A stretch of DNA of 64,000 nucleotides from Sphingobacterium detergens (GTDB taxonomy: Bacteria; Bacteroidota; Bacteroidia; Sphingobacteriales; Sphingobacteriaceae), in NCBI RefSeq assembly GCF_003610355.1, contig NZ_RAPY01000001.1, positions 558,001 through 622,000 on the forward strand, read 5' to 3'. The notes below the pieces were generated by a model that was given only the letters and a program-made list of their open reading frames with translations, was not told where the DNA came from and searched no databases. Both the position numbers and the translations under genes were made by a program. Positions 35,978 through 44,138 of the stretch are shown one piece after another (the first letter of the stretch is position 1; the number at the start of each line of letters is the position of its first letter).

Positions 35978-36026
35978 TTAACTTTGTTAAGTATTATGGT
36001 TAACTAAGTTAATCATATCAAAGATA
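35978..36026. promoter_or_regulatory. Divergent promoters with two MarR-like operators
   Basis: Two palindromes TTAAC-N3-GTTAA at 35978-35990 and 36000-36012, centres 22 bases apart. On the + strand TAACTTTG (35979-35986) is a perfect -7 for the uvrA-like gene and overlaps site 1. On the minus strand TATCTTTG (36026 to 36019) is a perfect -7 for marR; its start point would fall at site 2. Confidence 0.65.
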
Positions 36027-36031
36027 AAGAA

Positions 36032-38287
36032 ATGAATTATATCGTCATAGTAAATGCAAGGCAAAACAATCTGAAGAATATTTCGCTCCGTATTCCCAAA
36101 AAAGAGATCACTGTTTTCACGGGCGTTTCCGGTTCTGGAAAATCGTCTTTGGTATTTGAAACGATCGGAGCGGAAGCACAGCGGCAGTTTAATGAGACCC
36201 AGACGAGTTTTATCAGAAATCGTTTGCAGCACATCGGGGTTCCAGAAGTAGATAAGATTGAACACTTAAATGTACCTATTATTATCAATCAAAAAAGACT
36301 AGGTGGGAATGCCCGTTCCACGGTAGGTACAGCTACAGATATCTATAGTTCATTGCGATTGCTTTTTTCTAGAATGGGTACTCCGTTTGTGGGATATTCC
36401 AATGTATTTTCATTTAACAATCCACTGGGCATGTGCCCGGAATGCGAGGGACTTGGTTTTGTGCAGACCCCTGACATTACACGACTTTTGGATATGGAAA
36501 AATCTTTGAATGAAGGTGCAATCGCATTTCCGACATTTCAGCCCGGAGGATGGCGGTTAACGCGATATACTTTATCTGGATATTTTGACAATGATAAGAA
36601 ATTAAAAAATTATAGCAAATCGGAATGGGAGATGCTTTTGAACGCTGCAGAACATAAGCCCAGACACCCTGACAAACAATGGGGAAAGACTGTGAAATAC
36701 GAAGGCTTAATTCCTCGTATCGAAAAGGCATTCTTAAAAAAAGATTCGAAGGAGAATATAACCCGAAAAGAGGCTCTCAAAACTATCATAATCACAAAAA
36801 AATGCCCTGTATGTAATGGCACAAGGCTAAATAGAAGGGTTCTATCGTGTAAAATATTAGGAAAAAGCATAGCGGATTGTGCATCACTCTCCGTGGATGA
36901 GTTACTCGAATTCATAGGCGCTATAAATACTAAGACCTATCAGGTATTGTTAAATGAACTGAGCAAGAAATTACATGATATAGTCACTATTGGCCTTCAA
37001 TACCTGACGTTGGACAGGCGCACAGATACCTTATCTGGCGGAGAATCCCAACGTATCAAGATGGTACGTAATCTCGGTAATAGTCTAACTGACTTGCTCT
37101 ATATTTTTGATGAACCGAGTATCGGTCTCCATCCTAAAGATTTGCAAAATATCGCAACGATTATTCAACAGATCAAGGAGAAGGGTAATACGGTGATTAT
37201 TGTAGAACACGATCCAGATTTAATTAGGATTGCGGATTGGGTTGTCGATATGGGGCCGGGATCAGGAAAATTAGGCGGTGAAATTGTCTACGAAGGCAAA
37301 TTTGAAGGACTGCAATATGCCAAGGGAAAAACAGGATCTTACTTTGGACGACGCTTCGATTTCAATCACACTCCACGACAGGCGGAAGGTTATCTGGAGA
37401 TAAAGAATGCGAGCTTACATAATTTGAAAAATATCCATGTAAGAATACCCAAACACGTGCTTTCTGTTGTTACAGGTGTTGCCGGTTCAGGTAAGAGTAC
37501 GCTGATCAACAAAATATTGCCCATGTTTTATCCAGAGATCAAAGTTGTTGATCAGGCGCTATTTGCGGCCAGTGTACGTTCCAATCTGCTCACTTATCTT
37601 AATTTATCAGATATGATCAGGAAGCTTTTTTCAAAAGCAAATAAGGTCTCTGATAAACTATTCAGTAGAAATAGTTTAGGGGCCTGTGAAAATTGCAACG
37701 GATTGGGGGTTGAGAAAATTGATCTGGCTTTTATGGATGATATTGAGCAACCTTGTGAGCGATGTGATGGCTCAGGATTCACAGCACAGGTACTAGATTA
37801 TCATTACAAGAATAAAAATATCGTTGATGTCATGAATATGACTGTCACAGAGGCAGCTGTATTCTTTCCCGATGATCCCTTTCATAGTGTTTTTAACATG
37901 TTATCTAACCTTGGCCTAGGTTATCTCAGTTTAGGACAGCGGCTGGATAGCTTTTCAGGTGGCGAACGACAACGCCTGAAGCTTACGAGGGAACTCAACC
38001 AAAGTAATGGTATTATAGTCCTCGATGAGCCAAGTACGGGATTACATCCATCAGATACACAAAAACTACTGAACTTTATAGATGAACTTGTGAAAAATAG
38101 GAATACTGTTATTGTGATTGAACATAATCTTGACATCATTGCTCAGGCGGACTGGGTAATAGATATTGGTCCCGGAGCTGGCAAATATGGTGGTGAGCTG
38201 CTCTTTGAAGGAACAGTGGCTGATCTTTTAGAAGATAAGATATCACTCACTGCTGTATATTTAAGAGGGCACTTAAAAATGACTTAG
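36032..38287 (+). CDS. UvrA-like ABC ATPase without UvrB-binding domain
   Basis: 751 residues; true UvrA has about 940. Two ABC units: Walker A G-V-S-G-S-G-K-S near 30 and G482-V-A-G-S-G-K488, signatures L-S-G-G-E-S-Q-R and F-S-G-G-E-R-Q-R, Walker B I-F-D-E-P and V-L-D-E-P, and three zinc-type C-x-x-C sites (C-P-E-C, C-P-V-C, C-E-N-C with C-E-R-C). The insertion that binds UvrB is missing, as in UvrA2/DrrC proteins that give resistance to DNA-intercalating drugs. Controlled together with marR at the shared operator. It does not replace the main UvrA. Confidence 0.87.
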   Translation: MNYIVIVNARQNNLKNISLRIPKKEITVFTGVSGSGKSSLVFETIGAEAQRQFNETQTSFIRNRLQHIGVPEVDKIEHLNVPIIINQKRLGGNARSTVGTATDIYSSLRLLFSRMGTPFVGYSNVFSFNNPLGMCPECEGLGFVQTPDITRLLDMEKSLNEGAIAFPTFQPGGWRLTRYTLSGYFDNDKKLKNYSKSEWEMLLNAAEHKPRHPDKQWGKTVKYEGLIPRIEKAFLKKDSKENITRKEALKTIIITKKCPVCNGTRLNRRVLSCKILGKSIADCASLSVDELLEFIGAINTKTYQVLLNELSKKLHDIVTIGLQYLTLDRRTDTLSGGESQRIKMVRNLGNSLTDLLYIFDEPSIGLHPKDLQNIATIIQQIKEKGNTVIIVEHDPDLIRIADWVVDMGPGSGKLGGEIVYEGKFEGLQYAKGKTGSYFGRRFDFNHTPRQAEGYLEIKNASLHNLKNIHVRIPKHVLSVVTGVAGSGKSTLINKILPMFYPEIKVVDQALFAASVRSNLLTYLNLSDMIRKLFSKANKVSDKLFSRNSLGACENCNGLGVEKIDLAFMDDIEQPCERCDGSGFTAQVLDYHYKNKNIVDVMNMTVTEAAVFFPDDPFHSVFNMLSNLGLGYLSLGQRLDSFSGGERQRLKLTRELNQSNGIIVLDEPSTGLHPSDTQKLLNFIDELVKNRNTVIVIEHNLDIIAQADWVIDIGPGAGKYGGELLFEGTVADLLEDKISLTAVYLRGHLKMT

Positions 38288-38456
38288 TATATCATAAACA
38301 GGATGTATTCTTAGATCAGACTAAAAATTTGATCTTACATTTAGGAATCCTAGGATAGAAAACAAGCCATAATATTACAAATCAATTCCGTAATTCTGTA
38401 AGGATTTACTCCCCGTTTGTGGCCAAATTTGTAATGTAAGATTAATACATACAGAT

Positions 38457-40874
38457 ATGGCTACAAATAATTATAACGAAACAATTTATATTCCTTTAGA
38501 GGATGTGGAAAGCGAACATTGCGCATTAATTGTTGAAAAAGAGTTGGCCTTGGTAAAGGGGATAGAGAGCCAAAAAGTTGAACTGAACAATCGTAGGGCG
38601 GCTATTACGGTCAAAAATAATGAGGTTGTAGCCAATGCTGTGAAAGCTGTTAAGGATCTTGGCTATGGCGTGTCGACCGTAGTCAAAACATTTCCTGTAC
38701 TGGGAATGACTTGTGCTTCCTGTGCAGGGAGTGCAGAAAGTATGGTAAAATACGAATCTGGTGTAGTGAATGCTTCCGTAAATTTTGCTACCGGAAACTT
38801 GACCGTTGAATATCTTCCGAATATCACTGATGCCGTTAAAATCCAAAAAGCTGTACAAGCCGGCGGTTATGATCTATTAGTGGAAGACGAATCAACCCAA
38901 CAAGAAACGTTGGAATCTATCCATGCCGAAAAGTTCCGGACACTCAAAAGCAAAACGATATGGGCAATTATCCTATCACTTCCTGTCGTGGCGATCGGTA
39001 TGTTTTTTATGGATATCCCATATGCAGATCCAATCATGTGGTTCTTTGCAACACCTGTTGTACTCTGGTTGGGTAAGGACTTTTTTATTAATGCATGGAA
39101 GCAAGCAAAACATCGTTCAGCAAATATGGATACACTGGTTGCATTAAGCACGGGGATCGCCTATATATTTAGTGTTTTCAATATGTTATTTGCCGATTTC
39201 TGGCATCAGCGGGGACTGCATGCGCATGTGTATTTCGAAGCTGCAGCGGTTGTTATTGCTTTTATCCTGCTTGGGAAATTATTGGAAGAAAAAGCGAAAG
39301 GTAATACCTCTTCGGCTATAAAAAAATTAATGGGGCTACAGCCCAAAACGGTCATGGTCATACAACCTGATGGATCTGAAATACAAGTTGCAATAGAAGC
39401 CGTAAAAGCAGGTGATATTATCCTGGTAAAACCAGGGGAGAAGATTGCTGTGGATGGTATGGTTATTTTGGGCGATTCCTATGTTGATGAAAGCATGTTG
39501 AGTGGTGAACCGGTTCCAGTGTTCAAAAAAGAAAACGAAAAGGTCTTTGCGGGTACGATTAATCAGAAAGGCAGCTTTCAATTCAAAGCGGTCAAAGTAG
39601 GCAAGGAGACGATGTTGGCGCAGATCATTAAAATGGTGCAAGACGCCCAGGGTAGCAAGGCTCCAGTGCAAAAGATGGTCGATAAGATTGCCGGAATATT
39701 TGTTCCGGTGGTGATTGGTATCGCCCTATTTACCTTCGTATTGTGGTTTATTCTAGGCGGTGAAAATGGTGTGGTGCAAGGTCTGCTGGCTGCTGTAACT
39801 GTTTTAGTTATAGCCTGTCCCTGCGCGCTTGGCTTAGCGACACCCACAGCAATTATGGTGGGTGTTGGAAAAGGGGCTGAGCAAGGCATCCTGATCAAAG
39901 ATGCGGAAAGCTTGGAACTTGCCAAAAGTGTCAATGCAATTGTCTTGGATAAGACTGGAACAATTACCGAGGGGAGACCGCAGGTAACAGGTATCCAATG
40001 GTTGGACAGCGATGATACGACAAATGCCATATTATTAAGTATAGAAAAGCAATCTGAACATCCGCTTGCGGAAGCTGTAGTCAATTACCTTGAAGGTGTA
40101 GCAGTGACGACAATATCGGCATTTGACAGTATTACGGGAAAAGGAGCGAAAGCCAATCATGGTCTGGAGACTTACTACGTTGGTAACAGGAAACTATTGA
40201 TTGAAAATGGCATCGCTATCGCAGAGCAATTGCAGGATCGGGCAGAACAATGGAGTGAGGAGTCAAAAACTGTCATTTGGTTTGCCAACAGTACCCAAGC
40301 ACTAGCTGTCATTGCTATTGCAGATAAAATTAAGGAGACCTCGATATTGGCTATTCAAGAAATGCAGGCCATGGGTATTGAGCTTTATATGCTTACCGGT
40401 GATAATGAATCGACTGCCAAAGCTATCGCAGAACAGACGGGCATTAAGCATTATAAAGCGGAAGTGATGCCGCAACATAAAGCTGACTTCGTAAGAGCAC
40501 TTCAACAACGCGGAAAGGTAGTGGCGATGGTCGGTGATGGTATCAACGACAGTACCGCCTTGGCAACTGCAGATGTCAGTATAGCGATGGGTAAAGGGAG
40601 TGATATTGCTATGGATGTAGCAAAAATGACCATTATTTCCTCGGACTTGACTAAAATACCACAAGCAATCCGCTTGTCGAAACAGACGGTGGCCACCATC
40701 AAGCAAAATCTGTTTTGGGCTTTTATTTACAATGTGATCGGTATTCCTGTCGCTGCAGGTATACTCTTCCCAATCAATGGTTTTCTTTTGAATCCCATGC
40801 TTGCTGGAGCGGCAATGGCCTTGAGTAGTGTTAGTGTCGTGAGCAATAGCTTGCGTTTAAAATGGAAAAAATAG
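38457..40874 (+). CDS. copA: Copper-exporting P1B-type ATPase
   Basis: 805 residues. Two N-terminal metal-binding folds: the first (about 7-75) has S-E-H-C in place of C-x-x-C, the second (about 78-145) has G-M-T-C-A-S-C. Eight helices; the membrane copper motif is C454-P-C456 (A-C-P-C-A-L-G), the phosphorylated D498 is in D-K-T-G-T, S-E-H-P-L-A holds the nucleotide histidine, and the last helices carry Y-N and M-A-L-S-S. Exports Cu(I) from the cytoplasm. Followed by the CopZ-like gene after 37 bases. No known copper regulator in the window. Confidence 0.93.
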   Translation: MATNNYNETIYIPLEDVESEHCALIVEKELALVKGIESQKVELNNRRAAITVKNNEVVANAVKAVKDLGYGVSTVVKTFPVLGMTCASCAGSAESMVKYESGVVNASVNFATGNLTVEYLPNITDAVKIQKAVQAGGYDLLVEDESTQQETLESIHAEKFRTLKSKTIWAIILSLPVVAIGMFFMDIPYADPIMWFFATPVVLWLGKDFFINAWKQAKHRSANMDTLVALSTGIAYIFSVFNMLFADFWHQRGLHAHVYFEAAAVVIAFILLGKLLEEKAKGNTSSAIKKLMGLQPKTVMVIQPDGSEIQVAIEAVKAGDIILVKPGEKIAVDGMVILGDSYVDESMLSGEPVPVFKKENEKVFAGTINQKGSFQFKAVKVGKETMLAQIIKMVQDAQGSKAPVQKMVDKIAGIFVPVVIGIALFTFVLWFILGGENGVVQGLLAAVTVLVIACPCALGLATPTAIMVGVGKGAEQGILIKDAESLELAKSVNAIVLDKTGTITEGRPQVTGIQWLDSDDTTNAILLSIEKQSEHPLAEAVVNYLEGVAVTTISAFDSITGKGAKANHGLETYYVGNRKLLIENGIAIAEQLQDRAEQWSEESKTVIWFANSTQALAVIAIADKIKETSILAIQEMQAMGIELYMLTGDNESTAKAIAEQTGIKHYKAEVMPQHKADFVRALQQRGKVVAMVGDGINDSTALATADVSIAMGKGSDIAMDVAKMTIISSDLTKIPQAIRLSKQTVATIKQNLFWAFIYNVIGIPVAAGILFPINGFLLNPMLAGAAMALSSVSVVSNSLRLKWKK

Positions 40875-40911
40875 ATCGTAATAGTAAACAATAACTTTAA
40901 AATTAAATAAC

Positions 40912-41133
40912 ATGGAAAGCAAAAATATTCAATTCAAAACAAACCTTAACTGTGGTGGCTGTGTATCCAAAGTAAGTGCTGATTTAGACAATGCTGCAGG
41001 CATCTGTGAATGGAGCGTCGATACATCAAATAGCGACAAAATTCTTACAGTGAAATCGAACGGTATCTCTGAGGAAGAAGTCATTGAAATTATCAAAAGA
41101 AAAGGCTTCATTGCTACATCACATTCTGCATAA
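40912..41133 (+). CDS. CopZ-like heavy-metal-associated domain protein
   Basis: 73 residues, one ferredoxin-like HMA domain. The metal motif is N-C-G-G-C (positions 14-17) instead of the usual M-x-C-x-x-C; the rest fits well (V-S-K-V, then I-S-E-E-E-V-I-E-I-I-K-R-K-G-F). Copper chaperones of this type hand Cu(I) to the adjacent ATPase. It is 37 bases after copA and followed by a strong terminator, so copA and this gene are one unit. Confidence 0.85.
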   Translation: MESKNIQFKTNLNCGGCVSKVSADLDNAAGICEWSVDTSNSDKILTVKSNGISEEEVIEIIKRKGFIATSHSA

Positions 41134-41153
41134 ATTGAATGCGGAAACCAAGA

Positions 41154-41191
41154 AAAAGTCGTCCTTTATCCGGGACGACTTTTATTTTTTT
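41154..41191 (+). terminator. Terminator of the copper operon
   Basis: AAAAGTCGTCC (41154-41164) pairs with GGACGACTTTT (41173-41183), 8-base loop, followed by an A and a T-run. Confidence 0.85.
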
Positions 41192-41269
41192 GCATAAGTT
41201 GTTACAAGGCCATAGGATCCTATGAACACTTGAAAACCACTATTATCTTGCCTATATCGACCGACTGAC

Positions 41270-41380
41270 ATGAGTAACAACAAGCGTAGCGGAATTGGTT
41301 TTTTTAATTACAAGGCCAATCTTTCTATGAAGAAGTCTCGTTTTATAGGCTATCTGTTGAAGAAGAGCAATAGCCTCTAA
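41270..41380 (+). CDS. Possible 36-residue basic peptide
   Basis: Small frame between two hairpins. The product (starts MSNNKRSGIGFF, ends LLKKSNSL) has 8 Lys/Arg and no acidic residue, like a small ribosome- or nucleic-acid-binding peptide. Evidence is only composition and position; could be chance. Confidence 0.25.
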   Translation: MSNNKRSGIGFFNYKANLSMKKSRFIGYLLKKSNSL

Positions 41381-41395
41381 AAATAAATAAAAATA

Positions 41396-41420
41396 GCCCA
41401 AGCTATTTGTGTGCTTGGGC
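41396..41420 (-). terminator. Hairpin with T-rich tail on the minus strand
   Basis: GCCCAAGC (41396-41403) and GCTTGGGC (41413-41420); reading leftwards a T-rich stretch follows. No gene reads into it from the right on the minus strand. Confidence 0.45.
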
Positions 41421-41443
41421 AAATAAGCTTATTTTAGCCATTA

Positions 41444-41839
41444 ATGGGCAGCATTAAATCTAATATTCTCAGAAGCTATGGACAATACATTACTATTTTG
41501 GTAATGTTTATTCTTGTATTGCTCACATCCTGTCCAATAAAAAATGGAATCAAAAGTCTCATAGGGACACCAATGAATACGGAACAGGGGAGAATAGCGG
41601 ATCGGGCCATACCCCTTGTTAACGGATTTGAGCGCTGTAGTGAGTTGGTAGAGAGCGAAAATGCCCGATTAAGCTTTGTAAAAGAAACTCTTCTTTTGCC
41701 AGATGCTGTGCTAATCCTGAGGTCGTTTTACCCTTTTAGCATATGGGAGCCTCTGCAACTGTCGGCTAGCCGAAACCGGCGTCAGAAGATTGCACATACT
41801 TTACCTATTTTTCTGCAATATCGAACATTACGCATTTAG
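41444..41839 (+). CDS. Small lipoprotein, copper neighbourhood
   Basis: 131 residues. Signal with lipobox V-L-L-T-S-C (Cys near 30), followed by P-I-K-N-G-I-K-S-L-I-G-T-P-M-N-T-E-Q; a second hydrophobic stretch near 88-105 and the tail L-P-I-F-L-Q-Y-R-T-L-R-I. The pattern (lipobox, N-T-E-Q, one late helix, Y-R-x-L-x-I tail) reminds me of small hypothetical proteins near metal genes in other Bacteroidota, but I cannot name the family. A second ATG (41504) just before the lipobox is also possible. Confidence 0.55.
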   Translation: MGSIKSNILRSYGQYITILVMFILVLLTSCPIKNGIKSLIGTPMNTEQGRIADRAIPLVNGFERCSELVESENARLSFVKETLLLPDAVLILRSFYPFSIWEPLQLSASRNRRQKIAHTLPIFLQYRTLRI

Positions 41840-41998
41840 AATTCTTTTTTGACTAGCCCACCTTCGTTATAGAACAGCCCTGATATTCATCTGTTTTTAT
41901 ACGATGGGGAGCTATTAAGATAAAACAAAAGCAAACTGTAGGTGGGTTTTAGTGATAGTTTATAAATAATTAAAATACAGTAATTTACATATATAATA

Positions 41999-42565
41999 AT
42001 GAATATAAAATTTAATAGGATTATAACAGGTTTTGGACTTTTTATTATTACAGCAAGTGTTTTGACAGCCTGTGGAAACTCGGCAGATGGTAACAAACCC
42101 AAAGCAGAAAAAGAGCAAGCTCAAGCTGTTAAAGAAGTTGAAGAGCCAAAAGTGGCCGATGTTTCCTTCAAAGATAAAGCCGGTAATGTTGTTAAACTAA
42201 GTGATTTAAAAGGGAAGGTTGTCTTTATCAATTTCTGGGCTACTTGGTGTCCGCCGTGTATACATGAAATGCCGTCCATTAATACCTTAAGACAGGGATT
42301 CAAAGACAACAAAAATATAGTATTTCTAATGGTTGATGTCGACAATGATATTGAGCAATCGGCGGCGTTTATGGAGGAGAACAAATATGATTTGCCACTA
42401 TATACTGCAACGGGAGAAATTCCACCAGAATTTTTGGGTGGATCCATTCCTACCACAGTGATTTTGGACAAAAATGGACAAATTGTAGAACGTTTGGAGG
42501 GGAGCAGAGACTATGCAGCTCCTGAGATTGCAAAGGCCTTAGAGGAACTGACAAAGGCAAATTAG
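41999..42565 (+). CDS. TlpA/ResA-like thioredoxin lipoprotein
   Basis: 188 residues. Lipoprotein signal with lipobox L-T-A-C25; a charged Lys/Glu linker; then a thioredoxin domain from about 50 with W-C84-P-P-C87 and the cis-Pro turn G-S-I-P-T-T. Membrane-anchored thiol-disulfide oxidoreductases of the TlpA/ResA group reduce apo-cytochrome c or copper-site cysteines. The copper genes upstream make the second role attractive. Ends with a bidirectional terminator. Confidence 0.86.
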   Translation: MNIKFNRIITGFGLFIITASVLTACGNSADGNKPKAEKEQAQAVKEVEEPKVADVSFKDKAGNVVKLSDLKGKVVFINFWATWCPPCIHEMPSINTLRQGFKDNKNIVFLMVDVDNDIEQSAAFMEENKYDLPLYTATGEIPPEFLGGSIPTTVILDKNGQIVERLEGSRDYAAPEIAKALEELTKAN

Positions 42566-42600
42566 CATCACTCTAGAGCATAGCGAAAGTCGCACGGACT

Positions 42601-42640
42601 AAAAAGAGCTAAATAGGTGTTAACCTATTTAGCTCTTTTT
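42601..42640. terminator. Bidirectional terminator
   Basis: An 18-base perfect stem (42601-42618 with 42623-42640), loop GTTA, with A5 at the left and T5 at the right. Serves the thioredoxin lipoprotein (+) and the convergent hydrolase (-). Confidence 0.9.
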
Positions 42641-42652
42641 ATGATTTTTGAC

Positions 42653-43348
42653 CTAAGATATTGCTTCAACCGCCTCTTTGATCAATGCTGTAATTTCGTT
42701 TGGATGGGTTGCTAGTGAAGCATGGCTGGCTTCCAAATGAATAATTTTACGAGCATTAATTCGTTCCGCCATTTCCTGTTGAGTCACTGGTGGTATCATA
42801 TGATCATTGTCTGATACCTGATACCAGCTGGGTTTTGTTTTCCAGGCTGGCTCTCCCGCCTCTGCCGCAAAAATACTTCCATGTGTTGGTTTCTGCGCCA
42901 AGGACATTGCGATCGCATCTTTTTCATCTAAATCTTGAGCGAAGCTTTCGTGGAATTTATCGTATTTGATCCATAGAAACCCTTTTTCATCAGGAACAAG
43001 GTTGGCAGCACCGGATGGTGGTTCTCTACGGCCGAAGATACCGCCCAAACTTTCACCCTTGTCCGGGGCAAAGGCAGCGATATATACTAAGCCTGCAACT
43101 TTTTCATGATGTCCAGCGGCGGATATTACTGCTCCACCATAAGAGTGACCAACCAAAATAACCTTACCAGCTTGTAGGTCGATCAAATCTTTGGTCTTTT
43201 GGATATCGTCTTCAGCAGATGTCAATGGATTTTGTACGCTTCGTACTGTATATCCTTCTGCATGAAGATTCGTGATAACATGTCTCCAATGAGACCCGTC
43301 TCCCCAGGCTCCATGGACTAAAATAATTGTTACATTTTGATTTCCCAT
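42653..43348 (-). CDS. Alpha/beta hydrolase
   Basis: 231 residues. Oxyanion motif H-G-A-W-G near 13, nucleophile elbow G-H-S-Y-G-G near 69, acid D near 185 (V-S-D-N-D-H), and base H in A-S-H-A-S-L-A-T-H near 208. Closest to small esterases/haloperoxidase-like hydrolases of the EstC type. Substrate unknown. Its promoter region, shared with the end of the Crp-like gene, holds two perfect palindromes and a -7 element, so it is probably regulated by that Crp-like protein. Confidence 0.85.
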   Translation of the reverse strand: MGNQNVTIILVHGAWGDGSHWRHVITNLHAEGYTVRSVQNPLTSAEDDIQKTKDLIDLQAGKVILVGHSYGGAVISAAGHHEKVAGLVYIAAFAPDKGESLGGIFGRREPPSGAANLVPDEKGFLWIKYDKFHESFAQDLDEKDAIAMSLAQKPTHGSIFAAEAGEPAWKTKPSWYQVSDNDHMIPPVTQQEMAERINARKIIHLEASHASLATHPNEITALIKEAVEAIS

Positions 43349-43368
43349 ATTCGTTGAAGTTTATAGAT

Positions 43369-43376
43369 CAAATATA
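43369..43376 (-). promoter_or_regulatory. -7 element of the hydrolase gene
   Basis: TATATTTG read leftwards from 43376 to 43369, 20 bases before the ATG at 43348. It overlaps the left end of the palindrome at 43374-43400. Confidence 0.5.
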
Positions 43377-43413
43377 TGTTTAAGTTGCTATTAAACATAT
43401 TAACTTAAGTTAA
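43374..43413. promoter_or_regulatory. Two palindromes upstream of the hydrolase
   Basis: Palindrome 1: ATATGTTTAA (43374-43383) and TTAAACATAT (43391-43400), 7-base centre. Palindrome 2: TTAACTTAAGTTAA, perfect, 43400-43413, overlapping the stop region of the Crp-like gene. Confidence 0.55.
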
Positions 43414-43994
43414 CGTTTTAAAATTCGTCGACGGATTCTACTTAGCGAAGGTGGTTTAACGCCGAGGTAGCTGGCGATATGTTTTTGGGCTACGAGCTGA
43501 AAAATTTGTGCATTCTCGGCGAGTAGATTATTATACCGTATTTCCGGCGAGTAATATAACAACTCTTCGATTCTCTTTTTAGCTCCGAGATAAATGACCT
43601 CGGTCATCTTTCGCCCAAATTCTTGCCAGTAAACATCCTTTTGATAGAGTTTTTGAAGGTCATCTTTGTGTAGAAGTAATACCTCGGCATCGGATACCGC
43701 TTTAATATTCATACGCGACTTCGTGTTACAAAGGATACTTTCGTAATCGGTAAAAAAGTAATTGTCAAAATGGAAATTGAAAGTTACATCTTCACCGTTA
43801 TCATTGATATAATACGTTCGCATAAAACCGGTTTTTAGAAAACCAAGGTATTGACATTTCTCGCCCTCTTTCAAAAAGAAATCGGACTTTTTATAGGTTG
43901 CCGATTTGAGATAACTACAAAATTCAGGATAGTGTTCTTCATCGACCAAAAACAGAGGGCCAAACTTAGTGTATTCGTTTACAATCTCAGACAT
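43410..43994 (-). CDS. Crp/Fnr-family regulator
   Basis: 194 residues from the ATG at 43994 (MSEIVNEYTKFGPLF). N-terminal beta-roll (about 20-115) with E-G-E-K-C-Q-Y-L-G-F-L-K-T-G-F; C-terminal HTH with K-H-I-A-S-Y-L-G-V-K-P-P-S-L-S-R-I-R-R-R. The cAMP-binding signature is missing. Same strand as the hydrolase, 62 bases upstream of it, and a good candidate for binding the palindromes there. Divergent from the CDF transporter (144 bases). Confidence 0.85.
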   Translation of the reverse strand: MSEIVNEYTKFGPLFLVDEEHYPEFCSYLKSATYKKSDFFLKEGEKCQYLGFLKTGFMRTYYINDNGEDVTFNFHFDNYFFTDYESILCNTKSRMNIKAVSDAEVLLLHKDDLQKLYQKDVYWQEFGRKMTEVIYLGAKKRIEELLYYSPEIRYNNLLAENAQIFQLVAQKHIASYLGVKPPSLSRIRRRILKR

Positions 43995-44138
43995 AGCTGG
44001 TAAAAATATTAAGCCAAAATAATTTTGTATTAAAATTATTGAAAACTTTTGATAGTATGTCACAACATTGAATCATATACTTTCTTTACAGTTGACTATA
44101 AAAATATTACCTTCGTAATACATCACAGCAATAATGAT

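Noticed and set aside
38374..38435. 9-base inverted repeat ATTACAAAT / ATTTGTAAT before copA as a copper operator
   Set aside because: The arms are 44 bases apart and AT-rich; expected by chance in such DNA.
39578..40084. 168-codon antisense frame within copA
   Set aside because: Fully inside a gene with all P-type ATPase motifs; low-complexity Thr/Ser/Ala product.
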